A stretch of 64,000 bases of DNA from CAVTLG01 sp963802635 (GTDB taxonomy: Bacteria; Chloroflexota; Ktedonobacteria; Ktedonobacterales; Ktedonobacteraceae): NCBI GenBank assembly GCA_963802635.1, contig CAWDJJ010000002.1:744001-808000 (forward strand), given 5' to 3'. The notes beneath the pieces are model-generated. The model did no database searches. It saw only the letters and a program-made list of their open reading frames with translations, and was not told the DNA's origin. A program made the position numbers and the translations under genes. This document shows, piece after piece, positions 56,771 through 64,000 of the stretch (position 1 is the first letter of the stretch; every line of letters starts with the position of its first letter).

Positions 56771-57021
56771 TGACCTCTCCGCAACTTCGAAAATTATAAG
56801 ATATCTTCGTAAGATATCCTACTTGCAACCTCGTCTTATGCCTCATCTTCTCTGCCACCTTAGATTTAATTTCATCATGATGAAATTGAGAGAGGACTTG
56901 CAACCTCGTCTTATGCCTCATCTCCTCTGCCACTAGAGCCTTCACAGTTTTATACATACAAAACTGTGACTTACAACCTCCTCTTATTGATCCAACTTGA
57001 ATTGTCAAGAGAAATCAAGTT
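56771..57021. repeat. Array of four different palindromes joined by a constant segment
   Basis: A constant segment of about 38 nt (starting ACTTGCAACCTCGTCTTATG) occurs at 56821-56858 and 56896-56933, and in part at 56969-56988. A related version ends at 56790 and another occurs at about 57450-57480. Between copies stand palindromes with unrelated sequences: an 8-bp stem at 56800-56818, the 20-bp perfect palindrome AATTTCATCATGATGAAATT at 56868-56887, a 9-bp stem at 56943-56968 and a 7-bp stem at 56994-57021. It is not a CRISPR: the interiors are all self-complementary. No known element was recognised. Confidence 0.75.
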
Positions 57022-57532
57022 GGCTATGGCAATGTCCATGAAGATAGCATCTCTTCGATTTGATCCAAGAGGGGAATATTGGCTTGATCCGCGCCGTCAT
57101 GCAACATCCTCAAGCCTCCCATTCGGGTCTTCCGCTCCTTTGGTGAAAGATGAGCTTATCAGGAAGAGGCTCTTTTTCGCAATTCGCTCCTGAAGCCCAG
57201 ACGGATTTTTCCGATCTTGTTATTGCAGACCTTATCACCAAACCAGCGGGAGACCCCCCATTCCTCCGAAACTGAGCTGAATTTGCATTGACAATAATAG
57301 ATAGTTTACCTTCCAGCTCCCCAAACGCACTGATCGCTCTACAACTTACAATACCCACGACTTTGACAAAGAGCAGACAGCTTCCAGTCCCTCAAGCCTA
57401 TAACATATACACAATTGGGAATATGAAAGGAGACGCAGAAAGAGAGGAGACTTGCAATCTCTTCACGCATTGACCTCTTCGGGGTCTTTTTCTGCTATGC
57501 ACATGAAGATGGACTTTTAAGATACTTGTGCA
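57022..57532. other. Intergenic stretch, no gene seen
   Basis: Open frames here look random. A partial, diverged copy of the constant segment of the palindrome array (ACTTGCAATCTCTTCACG) lies at about 57450-57467, followed by the short hairpin GACCTCTTCGGGGTC at 57471-57485 with a T run, a possible terminator. Nothing else was recognised. Confidence 0.4.
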
Positions 57533-57892
57533 ATGGCAACTGCTAGCCGAAAGAGTAAGATACCAAAAAAATATCAAAGACAAGACGCCATGAGCGAGCT
57601 GTTAACAGTCTCTGAGGTTGCGGATATTTTGCGCGTTGATGACACTACAGTGAGACGCTGGGTCAAGCAGAGTGCACATGAGGCGGTTATCCTCCCTCAC
57701 GTTAGTGAGAGGCAGGGCTACTGCATGAAATGGGAGCCGCTGGACGAAGGAGGGGTGACAGCCCGCTTGCACTTAGATCCACCCACATCTGTCAAAACAA
57801 CGCACCAGGCAATTTTCATTGGTGAAGAGCCTCTTCTACCTTTCACAATTCCCCACGAGGCAGCTTTTGAGTATCCTTCGGGTGTCTTCTAG
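57533..57892 (+). CDS. Small HTH (excisionase/MerR-like) protein
   Basis: The 119-residue product has a helix-turn-helix of the excisionase family (LLTVSEVADILRVDDTTVRR, near residues 23-42). A tail follows that resembles the usual continuation of such proteins only in part. The start could be 57533 or the ATG at 57590 (MSELLTVSEV). No Shine-Dalgarno is convincing for either. Such proteins are typical of plasmids and integrated elements; here parB and repeats are the neighbours. Confidence 0.65.
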   Translation: MATASRKSKIPKKYQRQDAMSELLTVSEVADILRVDDTTVRRWVKQSAHEAVILPHVSERQGYCMKWEPLDEGGVTARLHLDPPTSVKTTHQAIFIGEEPLLPFTIPHEAAFEYPSGVF

Positions 57893-58143
57893 CATCCTTC
57901 CTCCCAATCTCTTTTATGCTTATCCAGATAAACTCTCCCCAATCCTCCCTTAGATCCACGGTTACTACCGAGCCTATAGCACGACTTATCAATCTATAAC
58001 ACTTCCCAGCAATATCTGTTAACCAGTCGTTGCATCTCGTCGTGGAGCACAAAGCTACAGCCTGCGCTGTTCACTTTGCTGGTAGTGGCGTCTTTGGTTG
58101 CATCTCGTTGATTTAAATATTGAAGGATATCGATATAAAAAGA

Positions 58144-58203
58144 CGTTCACAGGCATTCACAGACGTTCGCAGACATTCACAGACGTTCACAGGCATTCCT
58201 ACC
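58144..58203 (+). repeat. Tandem 20-bp iteron-like repeat
   Basis: Almost three units of 20 bp, CGTTCACAGGCATTCACAGA with small changes, each made of two related 10-mers. They lie at the 3' end of a P-loop remnant and upstream of parB, as iterons or partition sites often do; this use is a guess. Confidence 0.7.
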
Positions 58204-58372
58204 GAAGGAAATGCTGATCCGTAACATTTGCCACCATATCCTTAGCATTTGCCACAATAGGAGAGCAAGAACAAAAAGATAAGGATCTGTAGCAGTCAGT
58301 GAGCACGTGTAAAAGGAGAGTCGTCTTCCCGCTGCCGCCATGACCAAGTAGAGGCTTTTTTATATCATACAA
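58199..58372 (-). pseudogene. Remnant of a P-loop NTPase
   Basis: A minus-strand frame of 57 codons from a TTG at 58372 reads YDIKKPLLGHGGSGKTTLLL near its start, a clear Walker A like those of STAND or partition-type NTPases. It then degenerates and stops at 58199, inside the iteron-like repeats. No Walker B or further domain exists. It is the stump of a longer gene. Confidence 0.6.
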
Positions 58373-58433
58373 TCACTAGAAAATCACTATTTTTGTAATA
58401 TTGGATCTCTATCCTTGCGGGGGAAATGTTGGG

Positions 58434-58502
58434 AAACGGGGTAGGGGCGTGTCCTTGCGACCGTCCCCAGGGCGCACGCGAGGTGACGCCCCTACCCCGT
58501 TT
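58434..58502. repeat. GGGTAGGGGCG-type long palindrome
   Basis: The segment begins AAACGGGGTAGGGGCGT and ends with its inverse, with the inner GGGCGCACGCGAGG shared with the copy at 40278-40291. It lies 90 bp beyond the parB stop, where it could also end transcription. Confidence 0.8.
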
Positions 58503-58591
58503 CTCCCTCACGGACGGAGATCCGTAAGATTGCCCAGGCGATTGTGGAAGGGTGTCCGTATATACAGACACCTCCAACGAAAGGATATCTT

Positions 58592-59524
58592 CTAATTGCT
58601 AGACTCAAGGATCTTTTCTTCTAATTGCTGGGCTTTGTGACCAATGGCTTGCAGTTGCTGTAAAATGAGCTCTCTCCTCCTAGGAGTCGGTTGAGCTTGA
58701 TAGGCGTCAATAGCAGTATCCAATAATGCAAAGACGGTCTCTTGCCGCCTGGCGACTTTGTTGACTAATGGTTCAAATACAGCTTCTTTTTCATCTGCTG
58801 TTGAAGAAGTTTCCTTGAAAACCTGCCGAACATGTTGACGGATATACTCTGTGTTCACACTCCCTTCACGGAGCTGCTGAAGAAGAGGTGCACGCTCTTG
58901 TGGAGTGGGCAGTTTCGCGACTTCCTGCAAAGCACGAAGAGAAACTCCTGGCTGCTCTTCTAGGAGCTGCTTCACATCGTCAGGAAGACGGAGGAGAGCT
59001 AGACGGTCTTCGATGTAACTCTTATTTTTTCCGATCTTCTCAGCAAGTTTGCGAACCGAGTACAGATGAGGGTTTTGACCGATGAGTTGGCGAAACATTC
59101 CCCCTTCTTCTAGAGGTGTCAGGTCACGACGTTGGATGTTCTCGACGAGGCCGATCTCCTGCATCTCCTCATCGGTATAGGCGACCACTTCACAAGGAAG
59201 TACCACAAGTCCAGCTAGTTGAGATGCACGAAATCGACGTTCTCCAAAGACGAGTTGAAACTGTCCCTGGACGGTTGGATGAGGTCGGACACGAATCCTG
59301 GTCAGCAGACCATGCTGGAGAATTGAACGAGCAAGCTCTTGCAATGCTCCCGCGTCAAACGTTCGACGTGCCTGAAATGGGCTTGGCTCAATCTTTTCCA
59401 GGGCAATATCCATCAAGCTTCCAATCCGATTGGGAAACAAATGATCTGGAACTGATTCCTGTTGGGGTTGCTGGTGTGTCTGAACGCCTGGGAGCATTCG
59501 ACTAGCATTCGGCTCTGTCGCCAT
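58592..59524 (-). CDS. ParB/RepB/Spo0J-family partition protein
   Basis: The 310-residue product has the ParB N-terminal CTP-binding/nuclease-like fold (IEPSPFQARRTFDAGALQEL, FGERRFRASQLAG, GLVENIQRRDLTPLEEG near residues 40-135) and a following HTH (YSVRKLAEKIGKNKSYIEDR). The C-terminal part is helical and family-specific. The ATG at 59524 with a GAGAGAGGAAA site is chosen over the GTG at 59548. No parA is adjacent, and no palindromic parS was seen. This is therefore more like a plasmid or element-borne ParB than the chromosomal pair; a ParA-like P-loop remnant lies just downstream. Confidence 0.88.
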   Translation of the reverse strand: MATEPNASRMLPGVQTHQQPQQESVPDHLFPNRIGSLMDIALEKIEPSPFQARRTFDAGALQELARSILQHGLLTRIRVRPHPTVQGQFQLVFGERRFRASQLAGLVVLPCEVVAYTDEEMQEIGLVENIQRRDLTPLEEGGMFRQLIGQNPHLYSVRKLAEKIGKNKSYIEDRLALLRLPDDVKQLLEEQPGVSLRALQEVAKLPTPQERAPLLQQLREGSVNTEYIRQHVRQVFKETSSTADEKEAVFEPLVNKVARRQETVFALLDTAIDAYQAQPTPRRRELILQQLQAIGHKAQQLEEKILESSN

Positions 59525-59548
59525 ACGTATTTCCTCTCTCTCGTACAC

Positions 59549-60012
59549 GATCTCCTTGTCCTATCGTTATGTATAGTATGAAAAAGGCATTTCAGATTAA
59601 GGAGCTTCCGATCTCGTCTTCACGATCTTCTCTTTGATTTGAGGCTATTCTATCACACTGGCGGTAAAAAAAGTGTTCTATTTCTTTCATCGGGAGTAAT
59701 ACAAGAAAAATACTCCTGTATTGCTAGACGAAAAGCATCTTTTCGTATATAATAGGAGAGAATTGAGCCAAGCTGGTTAGCGGTGTGTCAATTCTCTTTG
59801 CTTGTCAGTGCACGCCTTGGCGGGTAGGTTCTGGCAAGGAAATCCTCAGAATAGGGATGCAGCGGCCAGCTAGCTTTATTCGCGCCCACCAGATTATCCT
59901 CTTCAAGCCGCCACAAAGATCGCCTCCGGTGATCGTACTGCTGCTTCTTTGGCTTGGTGAGCTAATTCATTGGGAAGTGATCAAAGAAGAGATTCTCTGA
60001 TCAACAGGGTAA
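59549..60012. other. Intergenic stretch with a diverged repeat
   Basis: No gene was seen. About 59777-59870 shares several blocks (TCAATTCTC, TGGCGGGTAG, GATGCAGCGGCCAG) in the same order with 56459-56535, so both are diverged copies of one element of unknown kind. The left part should hold the parB promoter. Confidence 0.45.
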
Positions 60013-60248
60013 TTTCCAAGAAATCAACAGTTTCCAGGATCTTCATTCTTTCGCGAAGGGTATCTTCAAGGACATTGAGGCAGTTGAGGCAGGCTTGATC
60101 CTACCCTACAGCAATAGGTGGGCAGAAGGGCAGATTACCCGCCTCAAGCTGATCAAGAGACAAAGCTACGGGCGCGAGTCTTCCCCTCCTGCGGAAGCGC
60201 GTGCTGCACCAAGCTCAGGAAAGTTCCTTCTGGACTGCCTGGGCTTGA
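60013..60248 (+). pseudogene. ISL3-type transposase, C-terminal remnant
   Basis: The frame reads FAKGIFKDIEAVEAGLILPY then SNRWAEGQITRLKLIKRQSYGR, the conserved end of ISL3-family transposases (with the glutamate in the VEGQ-like position). After YGR the frame is broken, and LPLLRKRVLHQAQE continues in the next frame to a stop at 60248. Only the last quarter of the gene remains; no terminal repeat was located. Confidence 0.82.
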
Positions 60249-60333
60249 TTCATCAGAATTGCGGGAGAGCCGTTTAAAGTTTGTATTTACACCTGTAAAC
60301 GGAGGCAGGTCTCCACGCCGCAACGTTTGATGA

Positions 60334-61500
60334 TTACGCCGTTGGCTGACGCATAGACTCAATCAAGACCCGCGCAACTTCTGGACGCGAGAATTCACGG
60401 GGTGGCACCTCGCCTGCTTGCAGCATCAGGCGCACTTTTGTCCCGCTTAACGTCACATGCTGTTCGTCGCCATGCGGACAGGTCTTCTGGGATGCCATCG
60501 CATCACATGTACGACAGAAAAAGGTGTGATCAAAGAAGAGCGGCGTGATGCCTAAAGCCGCAGCGTCAAACTCGGCAAAAATATAGTGCGCATCATATGT
60601 TCCATAGTAGTTGCCCACGCCAGCGTGATCACGTCCCACAATGAAATGCGAACAACCATAATTCTTGCGCATCAAGGCATGAAAAATCGCCTCACGTGGT
60701 CCTGCATAGCGCATCGCGGCAGGCAATACACCCAGGACCACACGGTCTTGCGGATAATAGTTTGCCAGCAACACCTCATAGCAGCGCATACGTACGTCTG
60801 CAGGAATGTCGTCACCCTTCGTGTCACCAACCAGCGGATGCAGATAGAGGCCATCAACTGTTTCCAGAGCACACTTCTGAATATATTCATGCGCACGGTG
60901 CACAGGATTGCGCGTCTGAAAGCCTACAATACGTCGCCATCCACGCTCGGCAAATTGCGCACGGGACTGCGTTGGCGTGAAACGATACTGCGCGAAAGCC
61001 TGCGACTGCAAGGCAACCACACGCACTGGACCACCCAGCAAAACATCACCTTGTTGGTAGACGACCCTGACGCCAGGATGCGCCTCATCCTCGGTACGAT
61101 AGACTTGTTTTGCCTCGTGCCGCTTATCGTAACTATACTTCTCCTGGATCGTCAGTACGGCTTGCAACACCCCTTGCCCATCTACCAGCGCGGCCTGTGA
61201 ACCTTCCGACAGTTTATCAGCTTGCTCAGACGATACCGCCAGCGTAATAGGTACAGACCAGGGCAATCCATTACTCAGGTGCATGTCATTGACGACGCCC
61301 AGATAGTCCGCGTGGTTCAAGAAGCCCCCCAACGGACTATAAGCCCCGATAGCCAGCATCTCCAGATCTGCCAATTGGCGCGAGGCAATCGTAATAGTAG
61401 GGAGACTACGCGCGCGCTCCTGCAATTCGGCACGCTCAGCTTCTCCTGCTAGGTTCAATATCAGTTCTCCTCCATGAGGAGCGATCAATCCATCGGTCAT
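60334..61500 (-). CDS. sat: Sulfate adenylyltransferase (ATP sulfurylase)
   Basis: The 388-residue enzyme makes adenylyl sulfate from ATP and sulfate. It has the PUA-like N-terminal domain (LADLEMLAIGAYSPLGGFLN) and the catalytic QTRNPVHRAHEYIQK near residue 195. FIVGRDHAGVGNYYG and FCRTCDAMASQKTCPHG follow, the last a cysteine cluster of dissimilatory-type and many bacterial Sat enzymes. The start MTDGLIAPHGG at 61500 with AAAAGGGAAA is preferred to the ATG at 61527. cysC, the next enzyme, lies 205 bp upstream on the same strand. A structured repeat separates the two. Confidence 0.96.
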   Translation of the reverse strand: MTDGLIAPHGGELILNLAGEAERAELQERARSLPTITIASRQLADLEMLAIGAYSPLGGFLNHADYLGVVNDMHLSNGLPWSVPITLAVSSEQADKLSEGSQAALVDGQGVLQAVLTIQEKYSYDKRHEAKQVYRTEDEAHPGVRVVYQQGDVLLGGPVRVVALQSQAFAQYRFTPTQSRAQFAERGWRRIVGFQTRNPVHRAHEYIQKCALETVDGLYLHPLVGDTKGDDIPADVRMRCYEVLLANYYPQDRVVLGVLPAAMRYAGPREAIFHALMRKNYGCSHFIVGRDHAGVGNYYGTYDAHYIFAEFDAAALGITPLFFDHTFFCRTCDAMASQKTCPHGDEQHVTLSGTKVRLMLQAGEVPPREFSRPEVARVLIESMRQPTA

Positions 61501-61542
61501 ATTTTCCCTTTTCTTTGCTATCGTCATATGCTACACAGACCA

Positions 61543-61621
61543 TATTGCCTTGCATTCAGATGAGAATTGTGCAGATGCACAATTCTAGCAACGAGAGTTG
61601 CGTTTCTGAATGCTTATGGGT
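61543..61621 (-). ncRNA. Structured repeat element, copy 1 (upstream of sat)
   Basis: An outer 8-bp stem (GCATTCAG at 61552-61559 with its inverse at 61606-61613) encloses two hairpins. One has a 10-bp stem (AGAATTGTGC at 61563-61572 with 61577-61586); the other is GCAACGAGAGTTGC at 61588-61601. Copy 2 lies at 63823-63901. In the 10-bp stem the two copies differ at one pair, and both strands change. The element lies 43-120 bp upstream of sat, so it could be part of its leader RNA; strand is assumed from that. It may instead be a DNA repeat. Confidence 0.6.
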
Positions 61622-61705
61622 ACCAGGCAACGCTGAACAAATACAAAGGATTGCCCGCACATGCTGGCCTCCACGCTCTTCTCTGTCCTTTTATCCAGAT
61701 GGGTC

Positions 61706-62302
61706 TTAGAGATATCCCAGGGCCTCAAGGCGATCAGTGACGAGCCTGGATTCATCCTGATTTGCTTCTTGCGGATCAAGATAGCCAAGCTCCTCCAGCC
61801 GCGCAAAAATGCGCTGAACACTCTCCTCAACCGACTCTTTATCCGTCTCGACCACCAGTTCGGGATGCTCTGGCTCCTCATAGGGATCATCTACACCAGT
61901 GAAACCCTTAAGCTTCCCCTCATCTACCAGCTTATACAGCCCCTTGACATCGCGCTGTCGGCATACATCAAGCGGACACTTGACATAGATCTCCACAAAA
62001 TTGCCAATCTCGTTGCGCGCCCATGCGCGCGCCTCGCGATAGGGGGCTATCGCAGCGGAAATACAGATAACCCCGTTACGGCTGAGCAAATTTGCGACAA
62101 AGGCAATACGCTTAATATTTGTATCGCGGTCCTCGCGACTGAAGCCCAGGCCCTTGCTCAGATGAGTACGTACCACATCCCCATCCAATACTTCTATGTT
62201 GTGTCCGCGTTCTTTCAGGCGCTGTTCAATGATGCCAGAAAGCGTGCTCTTGCCAGAACCAGAGAGTCCTGTGAACCAGATAGTAAAGCCGACATTCGCC
62301 AT
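61706..62302 (-). CDS. cysC: Adenylyl-sulfate kinase
   Basis: The 198-residue enzyme phosphorylates adenylyl sulfate to PAPS. The P-loop FTGLSGSGKSTLSG is at residues 10-23; LDGDVVRTHLSKGLGFSRED and the lid region KGLYKLVDEGKLKGFTGVDDPY follow. The C-terminus extends the family end with a short repeat (LEELGYLDPQ and, 15 residues later, LEALGYL), perhaps a small internal duplication. It works with sat, its likely operon partner. Confidence 0.96.
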   Translation of the reverse strand: MANVGFTIWFTGLSGSGKSTLSGIIEQRLKERGHNIEVLDGDVVRTHLSKGLGFSREDRDTNIKRIAFVANLLSRNGVICISAAIAPYREARAWARNEIGNFVEIYVKCPLDVCRQRDVKGLYKLVDEGKLKGFTGVDDPYEEPEHPELVVETDKESVEESVQRIFARLEELGYLDPQEANQDESRLVTDRLEALGYL

Positions 62303-63064
62303 GAATATTCTCCTTGATTGCTATGCTCAGGATAGTAGAGAAAAGAAGTAAACTTATTTGATCATGTATATCAAGTTACCCCTCCTGGTGACATATTGTA
62401 GCATCCGTTGCGCTTAAATACTATACCTCAGCCAGATATGGCGATTTTTTGTGCAGAATCGCAATAGCTGTGCCATTGTTTATGGATACAATACCTACAC
62501 CTGGGGGGAGAGGTGCATCACAAGTACGGAGACGCGGTGATGGTTGTTGAAGATATTACCAGATCACTTGTCTCTGTGGAGTAAGCTTGATAGCTGGCGA
62601 GCAGCGGACGCGGTGAACCGGGTCCGTACCCTTTTGTGGCAATGAATTGCGGGCAGCCTGCGCCCTCTTGCAGAAGGACCCAGATTACCGGATTATTTTG
62701 TCACAGGGCATCATCGGACCCCTACCGTTCTCCGGTAATGAATTGCCTGAGTCCTCTTTTACGTCTTTTGCTCTTCAAGCTCCTTAAATTATGAATGGGA
62801 GACGACGAGCGATTTATCGCTTCAGGATGTAGGGACCCGATTTATCGCGTCCGCATCCTCATGCCATTCCGCATCGTGCCCCGCAGATATATGGCCGGAT
62901 TATTTTCTCAACGAGCATTATCGTGTCCGCTTCCCCGTGCCTTTCTTGCATCTTGCCTCACAGCGACAATCCCTTTTTTCTTTCTGTTTCTCGCTATTTA
63001 AACACTATTGATCTCTTCCGGTTGTCGCCCCAACTTGAAAAGCTACCAGATTATAAAATGTTTC
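62303..63064. other. Intergenic stretch with an inverted-repeat element
   Basis: This 760-bp gap between lepB and cysC (both minus strand) contains the GCGGACGCG-type repeat pair described separately. No protein gene was recognised; the right part is T-rich. The left end should include the cysC promoter. Confidence 0.5.
62604..62854. repeat. Inverted pair of the GCGGACGCG 25-bp repeat
   Basis: Arms at 62604-62628 and 62830-62854 face each other. The next bases inward (CAATGAATTGC) also resemble the inner flank of other copies. Between them there is no gene. Confidence 0.8.
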
Positions 63065-63793
63065 CTACAACTTGTGCCGTTTCTTGCGATATCTGGCACC
63101 GAATAGAAACATAGCAGGCATAAAGAACAATAGCGTATCATCAGACACAAGCGTGCCACTATGTTGTAGAGGACTTATGCTACTAGTTTGCGTCTTTTGA
63201 TGCACATTAGCGAAGACTGACGAAAAATTCTTCAGGAAGCCATCATTGTCTTCTCCCAAAGGCCAGTATATTAATGCCGCACGCCCAATAATATTGGCTC
63301 GTGGCACCAGCCCCCACGAACGCGAATCCGAGCTGTTGATACGGTCATCGCCCATCACGAAATAGCGATTCGCGGGCAGAATATAATGATTGTACTTGAC
63401 AAGGTTGGGATTTCCCTGACGAGTTGGAACTACATACGGCTCATTCAACGCCACACCATCGACAGTTACCGTCGTGTTATTCACGGTAATTTCATCCCCG
63501 GGGACGCCAATGATACGCTTGACAAAGTCCTCTGAAGGGTTGGGCGGGGCGACAAAGACAATGATATCACCACGTTGAGGAGCATGAAACCTGTACGACA
63601 CCTTGTCCACCATGATACGTTCCCCGTTGTGTAGAGTCGGTTCCATACTTGGACCATCGACATCGTAGTTCTGTACTGCCAGATTAATGATGACAAACAT
63701 CAACACGGTCAAGACGATAGTTTCGATTACCTCCCGTAGGAGACGGTGGTGTTTTTCAAAACTCGGTTCTCGTTTCAAAACGTTCACCCACAA
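63065..63793 (-). CDS. lepB: Signal peptidase I with C-terminal membrane anchor
   Basis: The 242-residue product has an N-terminal membrane helix (IETIVLTVLMFVIINLAV), the catalytic serine in DGPSMEPTLHNGE near residue 52, the general-base lysine in FVKRIIGVPGDEI near residue 92, and the conserved YFVMGDDRINSSDSRSWG. It cleaves signal peptides outside the membrane. Unusually it ends with a second hydrophobic stretch (TLLFFMPAMFLFGARY) and the basic tail RKKRHKL, so it may be anchored at both ends. The start at 63793 follows a structured repeat (63823-63901) after about 30 bp. Confidence 0.95.
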   Translation of the reverse strand: MWVNVLKREPSFEKHHRLLREVIETIVLTVLMFVIINLAVQNYDVDGPSMEPTLHNGERIMVDKVSYRFHAPQRGDIIVFVAPPNPSEDFVKRIIGVPGDEITVNNTTVTVDGVALNEPYVVPTRQGNPNLVKYNHYILPANRYFVMGDDRINSSDSRSWGLVPRANIIGRAALIYWPLGEDNDGFLKNFSSVFANVHQKTQTSSISPLQHSGTLVSDDTLLFFMPAMFLFGARYRKKRHKL

Positions 63794-63822
63794 ATTTTTC
63801 TATTTCTATCCAACACGACTAG

Positions 63823-63901
63823 TATTGCCTTGCATTCAGATGAGAAATGTGCTGCTGCACATTTCTAGCAACGAGAGTTGCGTTTCTGAATGCCTATGGG
63901 T
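63823..63901 (-). ncRNA. Structured repeat element, copy 2 (upstream of lepB)
   Basis: This is the second copy of the element at 61543-61621, with about five differences in 79 bases. The outer stem is at 63832-63839 and 63886-63893, and the hairpin with GAGA loop at 63868-63881 is unchanged. The 10-bp stem here is AGAAATGTGC with its exact inverse (63843-63852, 63857-63866). It lies 30-108 bp before the lepB start. Confidence 0.6.
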
Positions 63902-64000
63902 ATAGAGCATGGTCCAGACAGAGCGTACCCGATAATAGCGAAGATAGATCTGCTCTCTGTAGTCTATCATTACAAACAAGGAATTGCATAACCTGACACT

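Noticed and set aside
56763..57008. 81-codon minus-strand frame over the palindrome array
   Set aside because: Its repeated peptide (MRHKTRLQV twice) merely reflects the DNA repeats; the palindromes would not be expected in a coding sequence.
56771..57021. Second CRISPR array
   Set aside because: The variable parts are palindromes, spacing is uneven, and there are too few units.
61543..61621. SAM or other known sulfur-related riboswitch upstream of sat
   Set aside because: The fold does not match a riboswitch I know, and the second copy precedes lepB, which is not a sulfur gene.

Overview
The window looks like a chromosomal segment of a Chloroflexota bacterium, most likely of the Ktedonobacteria type (inference). 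The grounds are moderate GC content, a compact haem operon that includes HemQ, BTAD-type ATPase regulators, DUF4388-type proteins, and many palindromic intergenic repeats. No rRNA or tRNA gene was recognised.

Layout. 1-5.1 kb: a minus-strand run with a BTAD/AAA regulator (frameshifted), a threonine-dehydratase-like enzyme, murF and the 5' part of ddl. 5.1-9.4 kb: an orphan right end of a TnpB-type element, an RlmI-like methyltransferase and a GH15 enzyme. 9.9-11.9 kb: a GC-rich pair (ECF41-type sigma factor and a DUF1801 protein) and a tnpB fragment. 11.9-18.6 kb: the hem operon hemA-hemC-hemD-hemQ-hemL-hemB, which covers glutamyl-tRNA to uroporphyrinogen III and a coproheme decarboxylase.

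19.5-40.1 kb is an accessory region. It holds a phage-tail-like protein, a 19-repeat CRISPR array without cas genes, and a complete six-gene type 3 BREX operon (brxF-brxC-pglXI-brxHII-pglZ-brxA, minus strand). The CRISPR and BREX block is bracketed by about 0.48-kb near-identical direct repeats of the 5' end of the tail-like gene. The right-hand copy is fused at a microhomology to a C-terminal beta-sandwich cassette that also occurs twice more nearby. A dual-specificity phosphatase and a frameshifted zinc peptidase follow.

40.9-52 kb: a large internally duplicated protein of unknown function, then a divergent putative sensory cluster. The minus arm has MshEN-like, helical, membrane-anchored, seven-TM and GAF-like/winged-helix proteins. 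The plus arm has a DUF4388-like/winged-helix protein, a Cache-domain membrane receptor without a recognised output domain, and a sugar-binding lipoprotein without a transporter. 52.3-56 kb: mutS2 and a GalE-like epimerase. 56.4-60.3 kb: a plasmid-like scrap yard with ParB, a small HTH protein, a P-loop remnant, iteron-like repeats, an array of different palindromes joined by a constant segment, and an ISL3-type transposase remnant. 60.3-63.8 kb: sat, cysC and lepB. A roughly 75-nt structured repeat with a compensatory base-pair change lies upstream of both sat and lepB.

Four genes (BTAD regulator, brxC, brxHII, secreted peptidase) each need the same +1 reading-frame change to restore the expected protein. 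This is either shared decay or a systematic sequence error, and it bears directly on whether the BREX system works.
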